Source: an uncultured Gammaproteobacteria bacterium
GTDB taxonomy: Bacteria; Pseudomonadota; Gammaproteobacteria; Arenicellales; JAANXG01
Direction: 5' to 3'
DNA: 38,219 nt
NCBI GenBank assembly: GCA_947259175.1
Contig: CAMYKW010000039.1
Span: 1 to 38,219, forward strand
In this document: piece after piece, positions 1 to 9,451 of the stretch
Layout of the letters: every line of letters begins with the position of its first letter
Numbering within the stretch: position 1 is the first letter of the stretch
Notes under the pieces: generated by a model
Told to the model about the DNA's origin: nothing
The model's input: only the letters and a program-made list of their open reading frames with translations
Databases searched by the model: none
Program-made: the position numbers and the translations under genes

Positions 1-3000
1 GATCCCGCCGACGGCCAATTTTGCTATCGGCGACAACGCGGCCACGGATGTTACCCCCGGCACCATAGCCACTGCGATGTGCGGCACCACCACCGCGACG
101 GTAATCGCCGCGATCGGTTTCCAGTACTTCTTGACATAGCTGACCACTTTGGTGACGACCGTCTTGACGACCTTAATGGCCTTCTTGAAGATCTTCTTCA
201 GCGCCTTGAACGGATTGAGTGAGAAGTATCCGCTCGGGTCGATGGTGTTCAGCGGATTGTTGAGTACGTAGCTGTAGCGGTTGAGGCTTTGGCTGAACAA
301 CGGGAACTGGATATGCGGATCAGCGGAAACGAATCGGCCCACAGTCGGGTCATACACTCGTCCGCCCATGTGGATCAATTCCACGCCGGCAAGGTGTTTG
401 TGACCGGTGAAGCCGCGATCCGTGGTTGCGTTGAGCAGATTACCGATGGGATTGTTGTCAGCCACCGCAAGACGCCGTTTCCCGAATGCGTCGTAATGGA
501 AGCGCTCGACCACGAAGCCATTCTCGTCGGTGATCGCAGTGATCGAGTCCAGATGATCGCGATGCAGGTAGTGGGTCTTGGGTGCGTCGCCACTCTTTTC
601 AGTGATCACCGCCACCGCCTTGCCACCGACGACGACATGGAAGCGCTGCGTGACCGATGTGGCTGTGGTGACCCGTTCATACAGCGCACCGACTCGAATA
701 GTCACCGTGTCTTCACCAGAGCGGGTCTCTACCTGTTTGACCAGTTGCCGTTCCGGCCCATAAATCATGTCGGTTACGTTGCCGCCCTTCACAATGCGCG
801 ACGGTTTGTTGTATGAGGCCCAGGTCAATACCCGGCCATCGCCGGACAACTGGTTGCCGTTACCGTCATAGACGTAGCTCGCATTTTTGTTGCCGCTGAT
901 TGCGGTCAGCGCATGGGGCCCGGCAGCCTCGCCATAGCTGTAGTTGCCCACGTCCGAGCGGTAGGTGATGTTGCCAACGGCGTCATATTCGAACTGGGTG
1001 GCGGTCAAGCCCGCCCACGCGTAGAGTTCGGCCCCCGCCCCTGACAGGTTTGCGTCGGTCACGCGGTTGAGGCTGTCGTAGCCAAAGGCCTCTGTCAGGT
1101 CGACTGCACGGTCCTGGCGCTCGATGAGATTGCCGACCCGGTCGTAGACGTAGAAGTTATCCTGCACGACGCCGTGAGGCGTAAAAATCTGTTGCTCTAG
1201 CGATATGCGCGCGAGCCGCGCATTGTCGTCGTGATCGGCGGCAAGCGCTGCGTTGTCATCGGCGATAGCGCGTTGCGATGCCGCGGCATCGGCGAACTCG
1301 GTCCCGTAGACCGTATACAACGCCTCCCAGAAAGAAATGTTGGCCATCGGCGCGTACAGCTCGGACAGCGCCAGGTTGTGAGCCGCCACCGCCAGCAGGT
1401 CTTCGGACATGGTGCGTAACAGCGTTTCCATTCCCCCGCCACCGCCATCCGCACTTTCAGCGCCGTCACGCAATATGCGTCGGATTTTATCTTCGCACTC
1501 GTCTTCCAACATTTCCGAAGCCATCTGCGCCTGTTGTCGGAACAGGATTTGGTCATCCACTTCCACCGCGACTGAATCAACAGGCGCCGGCGCGGCTTCC
1601 GGGTCCGCATCGGGATTGTTCTTGGGCTCATTGTCGTTGCTCGCGGTGCCGCCGATTACGGGACCACACTCATCATATAAGGTCTGCCAATAGGCGTCGG
1701 TCGCCATCTCCGCGTATAGATCGGACAGCGTCGTCTGGTGCGCCATCGCCGCTTGAAAACTTTCCGACGAGGCGAGCGTCGCAGCAGCAGAGTCCGGGTT
1801 TCTACGGTCTTGCCGTGCAGCACGCCTGTCCGCCGCCGATTGCGTGCGAGTCTTTGGGCCAAACTGCCCAGGCGTTCTCTCACGCTGCTCAGGCTGGGCT
1901 TGTCTATCCTGCAGTTCGTTTAAGGGTTCGGAAAATGAATCGGCGAGCTTCTCATAGGTTGCGGCGATTTTGGCGAGGTGACTGGTCAGATCGGCGACGC
2001 CGGCGCGGTCCTCCGGCGATGGAATCGCCAGCGACTGGTACTGGCTCGCCAGCTGCGCGTGGTCTCCGGCCAGGCGCCGGTATGAATCCTCAATCCCGTG
2101 GTAATGAGCGGCAAGCAGTTCATGGTAGTCGGCCTCCAGGGCGCGTCCCTGGACCGGGTCGTCCACCAAGCCGGCGTACTGGGTGAGCAAGGCCTGGGCG
2201 CTTTGCATCGAGTTGTCGTGGCGAATTGCCAAGGCGTCCTGAAGTTCGGCATTAATCCGGTGGGTATCCGCCTCAAATTCGTATTGCCGGACTTCGGCCT
2301 CAGCAAGCATCGCGAGTGCATGATCGCTTGCGGCGCGCAGAACGTCCGCCTGTTGGCGTGCGGCGGCACCATTCCGCATGGCAAGCTCTCGCGCCGATAG
2401 GGCGTCGGTGTGTTGGGCCTGATGAGCCACGGACTGGCGGCTGGAATCGTCGACCAACCGGCGCAGTTCGTCGAGGATCCCCTGGATCGACTCCGCGGTA
2501 AGCGGCGCTGCGGCGTTACCGCTGTTTTGTGCAAGCGAACGAATCAGGCGGCCACTGCTACTGCTGTATTGCAGCTCGGTGACTACGTCGTTGCCCTGGG
2601 TATATTTAGTGATCTGACCGTCGGCGCCAACTTGTTTGGCGCTCCAGTGCAGCACCGAGTTGCCTTGGTACTGCGCATACATTTGATTGGCGTGGTCCAC
2701 CGCTAAATTGGCGGCGTCTACCGCATCACGCACCTGATCATCGATGGCATTAACCGCATTGGCCTCCTGCTGTGCTTGCGTGTAGTAGGCGTTTGCCTGC
2801 TCCGCGTTGGCATTGGCGGTCTGGCTGTATTGGTTGGCTTGTCTGGCGTGATCGTTCGCCTTGTCCGCCCACGAGTTAGCGTGATTGGCGAAACCGCTGG
2901 CGGCGCTAGCGTAGGCGTCCGCATCTGCCTGCCACAGATCGTAGGCATGCGCATGGGTGTTGGCCCACTCGGCATGAAAATCGTGGGCGTGTTGGCTGGC

Positions 3001-6000
3001 GGCGTTCGCCGCTGCCGTTTTGTGGTAGTTGTACCAGTACCAGTGGTCGTCCGCTTCCTTCTGCTTTTCCCGGGCAATGCTGTAATGTTGGTTGGCCGCT
3101 GACGCGAAGTAGTTTGCCTGCCCCACCGCGTGGTTGTACGCACCTACAGCGTCATCGGCGAGCCCGGCATAGCGCTGGGCTTCATGCGCATACGGTTCGG
3201 CCAGATCGTTGTAGTACTGCATTTTATTGATGTGTAACTGGCGCTGATCCGCGAAACTCGCTTCCAGATCGATGGCATCCTGCGCCAACTGCCGGGCGCG
3301 ATCGAATTGATCCAGATACTCCCGGTACTCAGCCAGGCCGGCGCTGCGCACTTCGGTGGGAAAACCGTACTCGTTGTAGGTGGTGCGCACAACGAGCTGC
3401 GAGGGGTAGACCACATAGTCAATCCGGTCGGTGGTGCCCTGATACGCGGTTTCGGTCACATAGCGTTGGTTGTCGATAAGCTCCTCGACCCGGGTTAGGC
3501 GACCGAACTGATCGTAACCATGAGTGCGCTCGTACCCTCCGGGACTGGTCACCTGCGCCAGCCGACCAACGCCGTTGGCGGCGGTGTCGTAAGCCCACAG
3601 AGTCTCACCCTCAGTCTCTACACGGCGCACCAGTCGGTTGAGCACGTCATATTCGAGCATCACCTCCTGGTTTTTCGCGTCGCGTTGCCGGATGAGATTG
3701 CCGAGTGCATCGTATTCATAATGCCACTCCCCCATGTCCGGGTCGTTCATTAACGTTTTGCGGCCGAACAAATCGTAGCGAGACTCAATGCTGTTGCCGT
3801 GGGCATCGGTGGTGCGGATCAGGTTGCCCACCGCATCGTATTCGTACTGTGTACGGTTACCGCCAGCGTCCAAGGCTTCCACCGGTTTGCCCTGGGCGTT
3901 TACAGTGCGTGTCGAAACCTGACCCAAGGCGTTGGTCACACGTTGGGTGCGACCGCCATGGTCAATCAGTGTCCGAGCACCGTCGGGCCCGGTGCGGCTG
4001 TTCATACGTCCAAGAATGTCATAGCCGTAAACAGTCCACCTGGGCTCGGTGTCCTTGAAGTAAGGGCGGGACTCGCGGGCTTTGCGTCCAAAGGCGTCAA
4101 ATTCGGTATCCTGGTACACCGGCGTGCCGTCGAACCCGAAGGTCTGTTTGCGCACAACGCGGCCGAGCATGTCGTGGTACACGGTCTCCGGCGATTCCCC
4201 CTGATTGTCGATGGCGCCGACGAAAAACGCCGCGTTCGCCGGACAGGTCGTATCGCACCATTCGTAGACGAGGACATCTTGTCCATTCTCTTCGCTGTCC
4301 GTGCGCACCTGGGTCTCCCTGATCTTGCGCCCGAAGCCATCGTAGTCATAGATCGTCTCCTGACCATTGGCGTCCACGGCGCGGATGACCACCCCGAAGC
4401 GGCCGTCATATTCCTTGGTCGCCGCGTGGCCCAGGGCGTTGCCGGCCTGGATTGGAAAACGGCCATCTGTGCTGAACGCCACGGAGCTGCTGCGGCTGGC
4501 GATCCCGGCGGCGCTGACGGTGGTCGTGACCCGATTGCCGAATCCGTCGTAGCCATAGTCGGTCGTCACCGCCTGCGCATGACCCGGCTCCACCACCTGT
4601 CGGGTCGGCAACCCGTCGCTGTTGTAACCGTACTCCGTGATCCGGGTGATGGTCGGTTGGCCGGGCGCGGTGGCGGTGGTCTCAGAGCGGGTCAGCCTGC
4701 CCAGGATCCAGTTAGCGGTATCGTCATTGAAGGTGTTGTTAACCGTCTTCGTGTAGGTGCCGGTGACATCGGAAGATTCAGTCTCGGTACGTATGTTGTT
4801 GCCGTAGTCGTCGTACGCCGCGTCGCTGCTGATCGTAGACACGTGGCTGCCGTCCAGCTCATAGGCGTCGGTCGTCTTGTTGGCGGTGTACGGAAAGAAC
4901 GTCTTACCCCCGTTCAGGACCAGGTGATCATTGTCCTGATCGCTGCGAAACAGAGTAACGACATTGCGCGTCTTGGTGGTCGCGATCAACCGGCCCGTGT
5001 GCGGAAATTGTTGCTCGAATCGCGAGTGAACGGTGATCCCGCTGCGCGTGTCGTGGACCTGATGCCAGGCAAATCCCAACGCGCCGCGGCCGGCGACGTT
5101 GGTCTTGGCGCCGCCGTAGCGATGTTCCGCCCGCGCCCAACCCCCAATCCCATCGCTGGCGCGCACCGCGGACACGAGAAAAAACGGGCCGGCTTGAGTA
5201 ATGTCCGGGTACGATCCAGACAAGACCGGCGCCGGCGTGTAGACATCGCCGTCGGAGCCGGTCGCATATTCGATCTGGGTAATGAAACCCAAACCATTGG
5301 TAATTTCTGTGATGACTTCCTGGGCCGCAATTTCGCCGGCGCCGCTCAAGAACACCTGCTGCGAATCACCTTGCACCGCGATCACAAGATCGATAGCGCC
5401 GTCTGCATTCGTATCAGCGAGCGTGCCGCGGGCCACGCTGTCGGCATGTATACGCTGTTCAATCAGCGCCGCCGGCAATACAAAGTCATCATCGCGCACC
5501 CAGCCCGGGTTGGTATTTCTCCAAACCGAGTTGACGTGAGTCCCGCTGGTAGCTTGATACGAACGCACCATATCGACGACGCCGTCTCCGGTAACATCAA
5601 TGAAACTCCCGTATACGTTCGTGTATCCATTGCTGTAATCGACACCGATAGTGGCAGGCCGATAGTCGGCGCTGTACAGCCAACCGGCACCGGTGTTCAG
5701 CCAAGCATGACGCGTTTGTGCCGCCCCAATTTGATAAGCGCTGATAAGGTCCGGCAGGCCGTCCCCGTTAACGTCGACCAGATCGGCGAGCGCCCGGCCG
5801 TCTGCGTCGTCTACGTATGAGAGCAACGCGGTGGGTAACGCGTAGTCAACATCCTGCCGCCAGCCCGAACCGGTGTTGATCCAGGTATTGGCCGCCTCGC
5901 TGCCGTCGGCGAACTGAACCGAGGTCACCCAATCGGGAAGCCCGTCGCCGTTTACATCGGCAGAGCGGCCGTTAACGGTGCCGCTTGCGATGCCCGCCGC

Positions 6001-7587
6001 ATAATCGTACTGGACGTCAGGTGGACTGAACCCTGGAGCGGCGATCCAACCGTTTCCTGTGTTGCGCCACGCGCCGAGTATGACCCGGCCGTCCGGCATG
6101 CGCGTTGCAGCCACCACGTCGACCAAGGCATCTCCATCCACATCGATCAGTTGCGCGAGAGGCACACCCTGGGACGTGGGGTCGATTTCGGTCAGGGGCA
6201 GCGGCAGGACAAATCCGGGGTTGTGGGCCCAACCGTCTCCGGTGTTTAGCCATACACTTTGCGTGCGAACACCGTTTTCGGAATACGAAAGTATCCAGTC
6301 CGGCAGTCCATCGCCATTGAGGTCCGCCATGTCCCCCAGAGATAACCCATCGCGACTCAAGTCGTAACCGGTAAGTGGAGATGGCGGAGCGTACGCAGCG
6401 CTGCGGTTCCAGCCGGTTTCTGAGTTCAGCCACGCACGCAATGCGTCCATGCCGTCTTCGTCGCGAACCGCCGTAACCCAATCGACGTACCCGTCATTGT
6501 TGATGTCTGTGAGCATTCCGCGCGGGCGTCCACTATCGTCGGTCAGATTGTCGGGCAGCGGGTGCGAACCCTGGTTCCATTGCACGGCCGCATCCAGCCA
6601 GGCGAATGTTGTCGGCGGCAGGCAGGTAGCACCGTCTCCCGTGCACTCAGTCAGCGAGACCATGCGCGACAACCCGGTTGCGGATGATTCGTCATAGCCA
6701 ATCCGGTAATCCCGCACCAAAGACGTACCGGCATAGGTCCTGATATTGGTGAGTCGCTTGGCGACGCGAAGCGCAATGCCGTTGGCGAATGCGCGAATTG
6801 GGTCCGGTCGGGCCTCGTATTCGAATTCAACTGCCAAGCTGTGGCCAATACCCTGCGTGTCATTACGCCCATAAAGAATTGTTGCCGGCACCCGCTCGGT
6901 TTCCGCCACCCCGATATCAGCCGCGTCGGTGTAGTCCGCGTACTGATAATCGATGCTGTTACCGTGCACATCCCGGGTTTGGCTGATCCACCAGCGGTGT
7001 ACAACGCCGGTCTCCGGATGTTTGATCTGAGAGTCGGCGGTGGCGCCGTAATAGATGCGATCACCCGCTTTGGTGATGACCGTGAATGACTCGGGACCGG
7101 TGCCGCCGCTTGGGTAAGCCACCGAGCCGTAGGCGATGATTTTCTGAAATGACTCGATCTCGGTGCGGTATTCGGAGCCATGGGCGCCTTGGATGCCGCT
7201 GACCAGCATCAGCCGTTGACCATCGAGGCAAAACCGATCATCGGCATTGTGGCGCACACCACCTGCCACCCCATCTTGCGCGATGGTTCGACTGCAACGT
7301 GTTATCGACGACAGCCCATGGAGTTGTCCGCCCACACCCAGCAAACCGTTGCCGCCGCTGCTGAGGTAGCCAATCGACAACTGCGGAGTCAATCCGTTAA
7401 CGCCCGGCGGAACCTCGATCTTGACCGAGAACGCAGCCTGGCCGTCGGCGGTGACTTCGAAGGCGCCATTGACGGCGCCGACGGCGTACGCGAACGATGG
7501 TGTGGGCAGCGAGGCGAGACCGGCAAAGATAAAAAACAGGGCGGACAACAGCAGGCGACGTTGTTGCAGCCAATCTTCAAACCGCAT
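1..7587 (-). CDS. Giant secreted RHS/YD-repeat toxin-like protein, copy 1 (3' end outside window)
   Basis: The reading frame is open from the ATG at 7587 to base 1, giving 2,529 codons without a stop, so the C-terminal tip lies off the left edge. A strong ribosome site (GGGGAGGAG) precedes the start. Residues 1-35 form a Sec signal peptide. Next comes an SpvB/TcdB-type N-terminal domain (about 36-330), then FG-GAP/VCBS repeats with DxNxDGxxD calcium-type loops (about 355-735), a TcdB-middle-like segment and YD repeats. Two long helical inserts follow (about 1415-1635 and 1690-2130), then the RHS core ending in DPSGYF. The last visible part is a Lys/Phe-rich amphipathic stretch and a Gly/Ala hydrophobic region. 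It aligns along its whole length with copy 2 but is about 60 residues longer, mostly in the second insert. By family knowledge the RHS/YD repeats form a shell that encloses a C-terminal toxin; the toxin type of this copy cannot be seen. Confidence 0.9.
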   Translation of the reverse strand, partial: MRFEDWLQQRRLLLSALFFIFAGLASLPTPSFAYAVGAVNGAFEVTADGQAAFSVKIEVPPGVNGLTPQLSIGYLSSGGNGLLGVGGQLHGLSSITRCSRTIAQDGVAGGVRHNADDRFCLDGQRLMLVSGIQGAHGSEYRTEIESFQKIIAYGSVAYPSGGTGPESFTVITKAGDRIYYGATADSQIKHPETGVVHRWWISQTRDVHGNSIDYQYADYTDAADIGVAETERVPATILYGRNDTQGIGHSLAVEFEYEARPDPIRAFANGIALRVAKRLTNIRTYAGTSLVRDYRIGYDESSATGLSRMVSLTECTGDGATCLPPTTFAWLDAAVQWNQGSHPLPDNLTDDSGRPRGMLTDINNDGYVDWVTAVRDEDGMDALRAWLNSETGWNRSAAYAPPSPLTGYDLSRDGLSLGDMADLNGDGLPDWILSYSENGVRTQSVWLNTGDGWAHNPGFVLPLPLTEIDPTSQGVPLAQLIDVDGDALVDVVAATRMPDGRVILGAWRNTGNGWIAAPGFSPPDVQYDYAAGIASGTVNGRSADVNGDGLPDWVTSVQFADGSEAANTWINTGSGWRQDVDYALPTALLSYVDDADGRALADLVDVNGDGLPDLISAYQIGAAQTRHAWLNTGAGWLYSADYRPATIGVDYSNGYTNVYGSFIDVTGDGVVDMVRSYQATSGTHVNSVWRNTNPGWVRDDDFVLPAALIEQRIHADSVARGTLADTNADGAIDLVIAVQGDSQQVFLSGAGEIAAQEVITEITNGLGFITQIEYATGSDGDVYTPAPVLSGSYPDITQAGPFFLVSAVRASDGIGGWARAEHRYGGAKTNVAGRGALGFAWHQVHDTRSGITVHSRFEQQFPHTGRLIATTKTRNVVTLFRSDQDNDHLVLNGGKTFFPYTANKTTDAYELDGSHVSTISSDAAYDDYGNNIRTETESSDVTGTYTKTVNNTFNDDTANWILGRLTRSETTATAPGQPTITRITEYGYNSDGLPTRQVVEPGHAQAVTTDYGYDGFGNRVTTTVSAAGIASRSSSVAFSTDGRFPIQAGNALGHAATKEYDGRFGVVIRAVDANGQETIYDYDGFGRKIRETQVRTDSEENGQDVLVYEWCDTTCPANAAFFVGAIDNQGESPETVYHDMLGRVVRKQTFGFDGTPVYQDTEFDAFGRKARESRPYFKDTEPRWTVYGYDILGRMNSRTGPDGARTLIDHGGRTQRVTNALGQVSTRTVNAQGKPVEALDAGGNRTQYEYDAVGNLIRTTDAHGNSIESRYDLFGRKTLMNDPDMGEWHYEYDALGNLIRQRDAKNQEVMLEYDVLNRLVRRVETEGETLWAYDTAANGVGRLAQVTSPGGYERTHGYDQFGRLTRVEELIDNQRYVTETAYQGTTDRIDYVVYPSQLVVRTTYNEYGFPTEVRSAGLAEYREYLDQFDRARQLAQDAIDLEASFADQRQLHINKMQYYNDLAEPYAHEAQRYAGLADDAVGAYNHAVGQANYFASAANQHYSIAREKQKEADDHWYWYNYHKTAAANAASQHAHDFHAEWANTHAHAYDLWQADADAYASAASGFANHANSWADKANDHARQANQYSQTANANAEQANAYYTQAQQEANAVNAIDDQVRDAVDAANLAVDHANQMYAQYQGNSVLHWSAKQVGADGQITKYTQGNDVVTELQYSSSSGRLIRSLAQNSGNAAAPLTAESIQGILDELRRLVDDSSRQSVAHQAQHTDALSARELAMRNGAAARQQADVLRAASDHALAMLAEAEVRQYEFEADTHRINAELQDALAIRHDNSMQSAQALLTQYAGLVDDPVQGRALEADYHELLAAHYHGIEDSYRRLAGDHAQLASQYQSLAIPSPEDRAGVADLTSHLAKIAATYEKLADSFSEPLNELQDRQAQPEQRERTPGQFGPKTRTQSAADRRAARQDRRNPDSAAATLASSESFQAAMAHQTTLSDLYAEMATDAYWQTLYDECGPVIGGTASNDNEPKNNPDADPEAAPAPVDSVAVEVDDQILFRQQAQMASEMLEDECEDKIRRILRDGAESADGGGGGMETLLRTMSEDLLAVAAHNLALSELYAPMANISFWEALYTVYGTEFADAAASQRAIADDNAALAADHDDNARLARISLEQQIFTPHGVVQDNFYVYDRVGNLIERQDRAVDLTEAFGYDSLNRVTDANLSGAGAELYAWAGLTATQFEYDAVGNITYRSDVGNYSYGEAAGPHALTAISGNKNASYVYDGNGNQLSGDGRVLTWASYNKPSRIVKGGNVTDMIYGPERQLVKQVETRSGEDTVTIRVGALYERVTTATSVTQRFHVVVGGKAVAVITEKSGDAPKTHYLHRDHLDSITAITDENGFVVERFHYDAFGKRRLAVADNNPIGNLLNATTDRGFTGHKHLAGVELIHMGGRVYDPTVGRFVSADPHIQFPLFSQSLNRYSYVLNNPLNTIDPSGYFSLNPFKALKKIFKKAIKVVKTVVTKVVSYVKKYWKPIAAITVAVVVPHIAVAMVPGVTSVAALSPIAKLAVGGI

Positions 7588-7710
7588 GGTGGTGCTCCTC
7601 CCCTTGGGATCCCTGTGAATCTTTTTGTACCGCTTGCTCGTCTGGACCGGGTTCCACCCGTAACGCGGCGTTCCGGCCCGGTTTTTCGAGAGCCTACGTT
7701 CTTGCAGGAG

Positions 7711-7740
7711 AATATTCTTCACCCGTTTGGGTGAAATATT
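7711..7740. promoter_or_regulatory. Dyad symmetry upstream of toxin copy 1
   Basis: AATATT-CT-TCACCC and GGGTGA-AATATT face each other around a GTTT loop, with a 2-nt bulge in the left arm. Its centre is about 138 bp before the toxin ATG. It could be an operator or an RNA hairpin; no T-run makes it a clear terminator. Confidence 0.35.
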
Positions 7741-7936
7741 GGGGAGATAGGCGAAATTGTTGTGACTAAATCACTGTAGTGACCGATTTTAAGATTCAGA
7801 CGCTGTAGGACTTCGTCTCGATAACAATCAGCTATGGTGGTAGCGCTGTTCCCCTGCGGTGCGGGGACAAGGGAGTGTGTTTTTCTCTATTCGCGGTTGC
7901 ATGTGCCGTGCTCTGTTTACGGTACTTGTGCCGTGC

Positions 7937-7965
7937 GTTGTTCGCGGTTAAAAACCGCCCACAAC
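7937..7965. other. Stem-loop just after the dsrR fragment
   Basis: GTTGT-tc-GCGGTT-AAA-AACCGC-cc-ACAAC forms a hairpin with 6 perfect inner pairs, a symmetric 2x2 internal loop and 5 outer pairs. It lies 24 bp beyond the stop of the dsrR fragment on the minus strand. There is no U-tract after it, so it is at best a weak terminator. Confidence 0.3.
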
Positions 7966-7988
7966 AAACTGCTCCCAGAACAAGAGGG

Positions 7989-8250
7989 TTAGGGTTTCGG
8001 CGGGATATAGTGCGGGTCGTTGGGATTCATGAAGATGAATTCGCGGCTTCCGGGTTCGAGCTCGACGTAGTCCAGGGTCATGCCGTCGAGCAGCTCGGAG
8101 CTGGTGGGGGCTACGAGAATGGCGACGCCGGTGGTTTCAATGCGCGCGTCGTCGCCCTTGGCGTTGTCGAAGCCCATGGCGTAGTCGATGGAGCCGTCCT
8201 GTTTGCGATTAAATTTGACCTGAACACCCAGTGTGGATTCTGATCTTCAT
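7989..8250 (-). pseudogene. Truncated and frameshifted 3' copy of dsrR
   Basis: From 7989 to 8207 the sequence matches the intact dsrR (20301-20519) with only scattered changes, including the same stop codon position. It encodes the last 73 or so residues, ending NPNDPHYIPPKP. Homology stops abruptly at 8207. Upstream, the in-frame reading meets a TGA before any start codon except the internal Met at 8177. A start-like ATGATGAAG at 8253-8245 is in another frame. An IscA-like N-terminal half is therefore missing, and the fragment is unlikely to be functional. Its position directly upstream of toxin copy 1 mirrors the intact dsrR upstream of toxin copy 2, which points to duplication of a dsrR-3'-plus-toxin segment. 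Confidence 0.9.
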
Positions 8251-8256
8251 CATGAA

Positions 8257-9408
8257 TTACCAGTTCCAGTAGTAGGCCATGACGCTTATTTTCATCGGAC
8301 GACCACTATGTAGTCCTTTGCAATATATCGCCCCTTCATTCACGCTCACCATTGCCGCTCCAGTGCTGTAAGCGGAGTATGTGAAGACTCCTGTCTTAGC
8401 ATCAGACCTAGGTGCGTGTTGTGCTGTGTTATGCTCTATCGTATTCACCCCATCGTAAGAATAGGCGATACGATTCTGGTCAGCCAGTGCCCTTTGACCG
8501 ACACCCACTTCGGCGATCATCCCAGTGGTGGTCGGGACAAGCGCGCTGACTTGAACCGGTACAAAATTGGTGCTGTCTACGGTTTGGGGTAATTCGTAGC
8601 GCTCCGTATAACGCACGCGATCGCCATGCTGCACGAAGTTCAAGAAATTGCCCGTGGCATCGTTGCGCACGGCGCCCACAAACGCGAAGGCGCTGTAATC
8701 GTTGGGCACGACCGGCGCATCAAATGACGCAGATAGAAAGCCACCGATGGATTGATCAGACGCATCTTTGGCTACAAAGAGGTAATACCAGGTGTCGGCG
8801 GCCTCCGCGCCGGTATCGAGACCCAGTTTGCCGACCACGGTAAGATCAAGCATGACATCGACATCGCTCACGCCGACTGGAAACGCCCCTTGATCCAAAC
8901 CGATGCGCTTGGCCGTGACCTGGATCCTATGATCGTCCAGGTTCTTGACCACCAACCCGTAGGGACGCCCGCCGCCTACCGCTGCAAAAGACCCCAGTCC
9001 CCCGCCGCTCAATGCACCGCTCACCGCATCGAGCGCCGTCAACACGTCCTTCGGCACTTTGGCGATCAAGGCATCGAGCAGCCGCAACCGGTGGGTGGCG
9101 CATTCGGTGGCCACTGTCGAGACATCACCGGCCATCGCTTCAAGCCCACTATCATTAGGTGCATTGGTCCCCATGGCCTGTTGAATAAACGCCTTGAAAG
9201 CGTCTTTATCAGGGGTATTACCCTGCCACACGTCGCCGGCGATGGCGCCGGGATCCAGATCGGACTTGAGGTCCTCCCAAACGCTGGGGCATACCGCGGT
9301 AACGTCCTGCGCCATCGCGTCGATATCGACCGGGGTTTGCGCCTGGAGCTGGCTCATCGCGGTGAGACAGTAGGCACAGATACCAAACAGAATTTGCTTT
9401 GCGTTCAT
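8257..9408 (-). CDS. Secreted protein: shared N-terminal module plus tail-fibre-like beta module
   Basis: I chose the ATG at 9408 (383 aa), preceded by AGGGAAATC, because it starts directly with a signal peptide (MNAKQILFG to about residue 24). The longer frame from 9510 would place 34 residues before it and overlap the upstream gene. Residues 27-125 are a helical module with spaced Cys that recurs in the neighbouring 352-aa protein. Residues from about 155 are beta-rich: TWYYLFVAKD, then a Phe-Val-Gly-Ala-Val-Arg-Asn-Asp motif, then GDRVRY. From memory of such proteins, this pattern resembles distal modules of phage tail fibres. The inferred role is surface or secreted binding. The enzyme function, if any, is unknown. 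It ends just before the dsrR fragment. Confidence 0.75.
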   Translation of the reverse strand: MNAKQILFGICAYCLTAMSQLQAQTPVDIDAMAQDVTAVCPSVWEDLKSDLDPGAIAGDVWQGNTPDKDAFKAFIQQAMGTNAPNDSGLEAMAGDVSTVATECATHRLRLLDALIAKVPKDVLTALDAVSGALSGGGLGSFAAVGGGRPYGLVVKNLDDHRIQVTAKRIGLDQGAFPVGVSDVDVMLDLTVVGKLGLDTGAEAADTWYYLFVAKDASDQSIGGFLSASFDAPVVPNDYSAFAFVGAVRNDATGNFLNFVQHGDRVRYTERYELPQTVDSTNFVPVQVSALVPTTTGMIAEVGVGQRALADQNRIAYSYDGVNTIEHNTAQHAPRSDAKTGVFTYSAYSTGAAMVSVNEGAIYCKGLHSGRPMKISVMAYYWNW

Positions 9409-9451
9409 GATGATTTCCCTTGTTTTCCTGCGGGGTGAGACCCTCTCAAAT

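Larger units (their letters stand above)
7588..7988. other. Intergenic region upstream of toxin copy 1
   Basis: This 401-bp stretch separates the dsrR fragment from toxin copy 1. I find no credible gene in it. It contains two dyad symmetries, listed separately. It does not visibly resemble the region upstream of toxin copy 2, so the similarity between the two toxin loci stops at the toxin start and resumes only at the dsrR sequence. Confidence 0.6.

Noticed and set aside
3799..5820. Plus-strand 673-codon open frame
   Set aside because: It is the antisense shadow of toxin copy 1; its composition is Val/Arg/Gly-rich and it ends within the toxin's conserved repeats.
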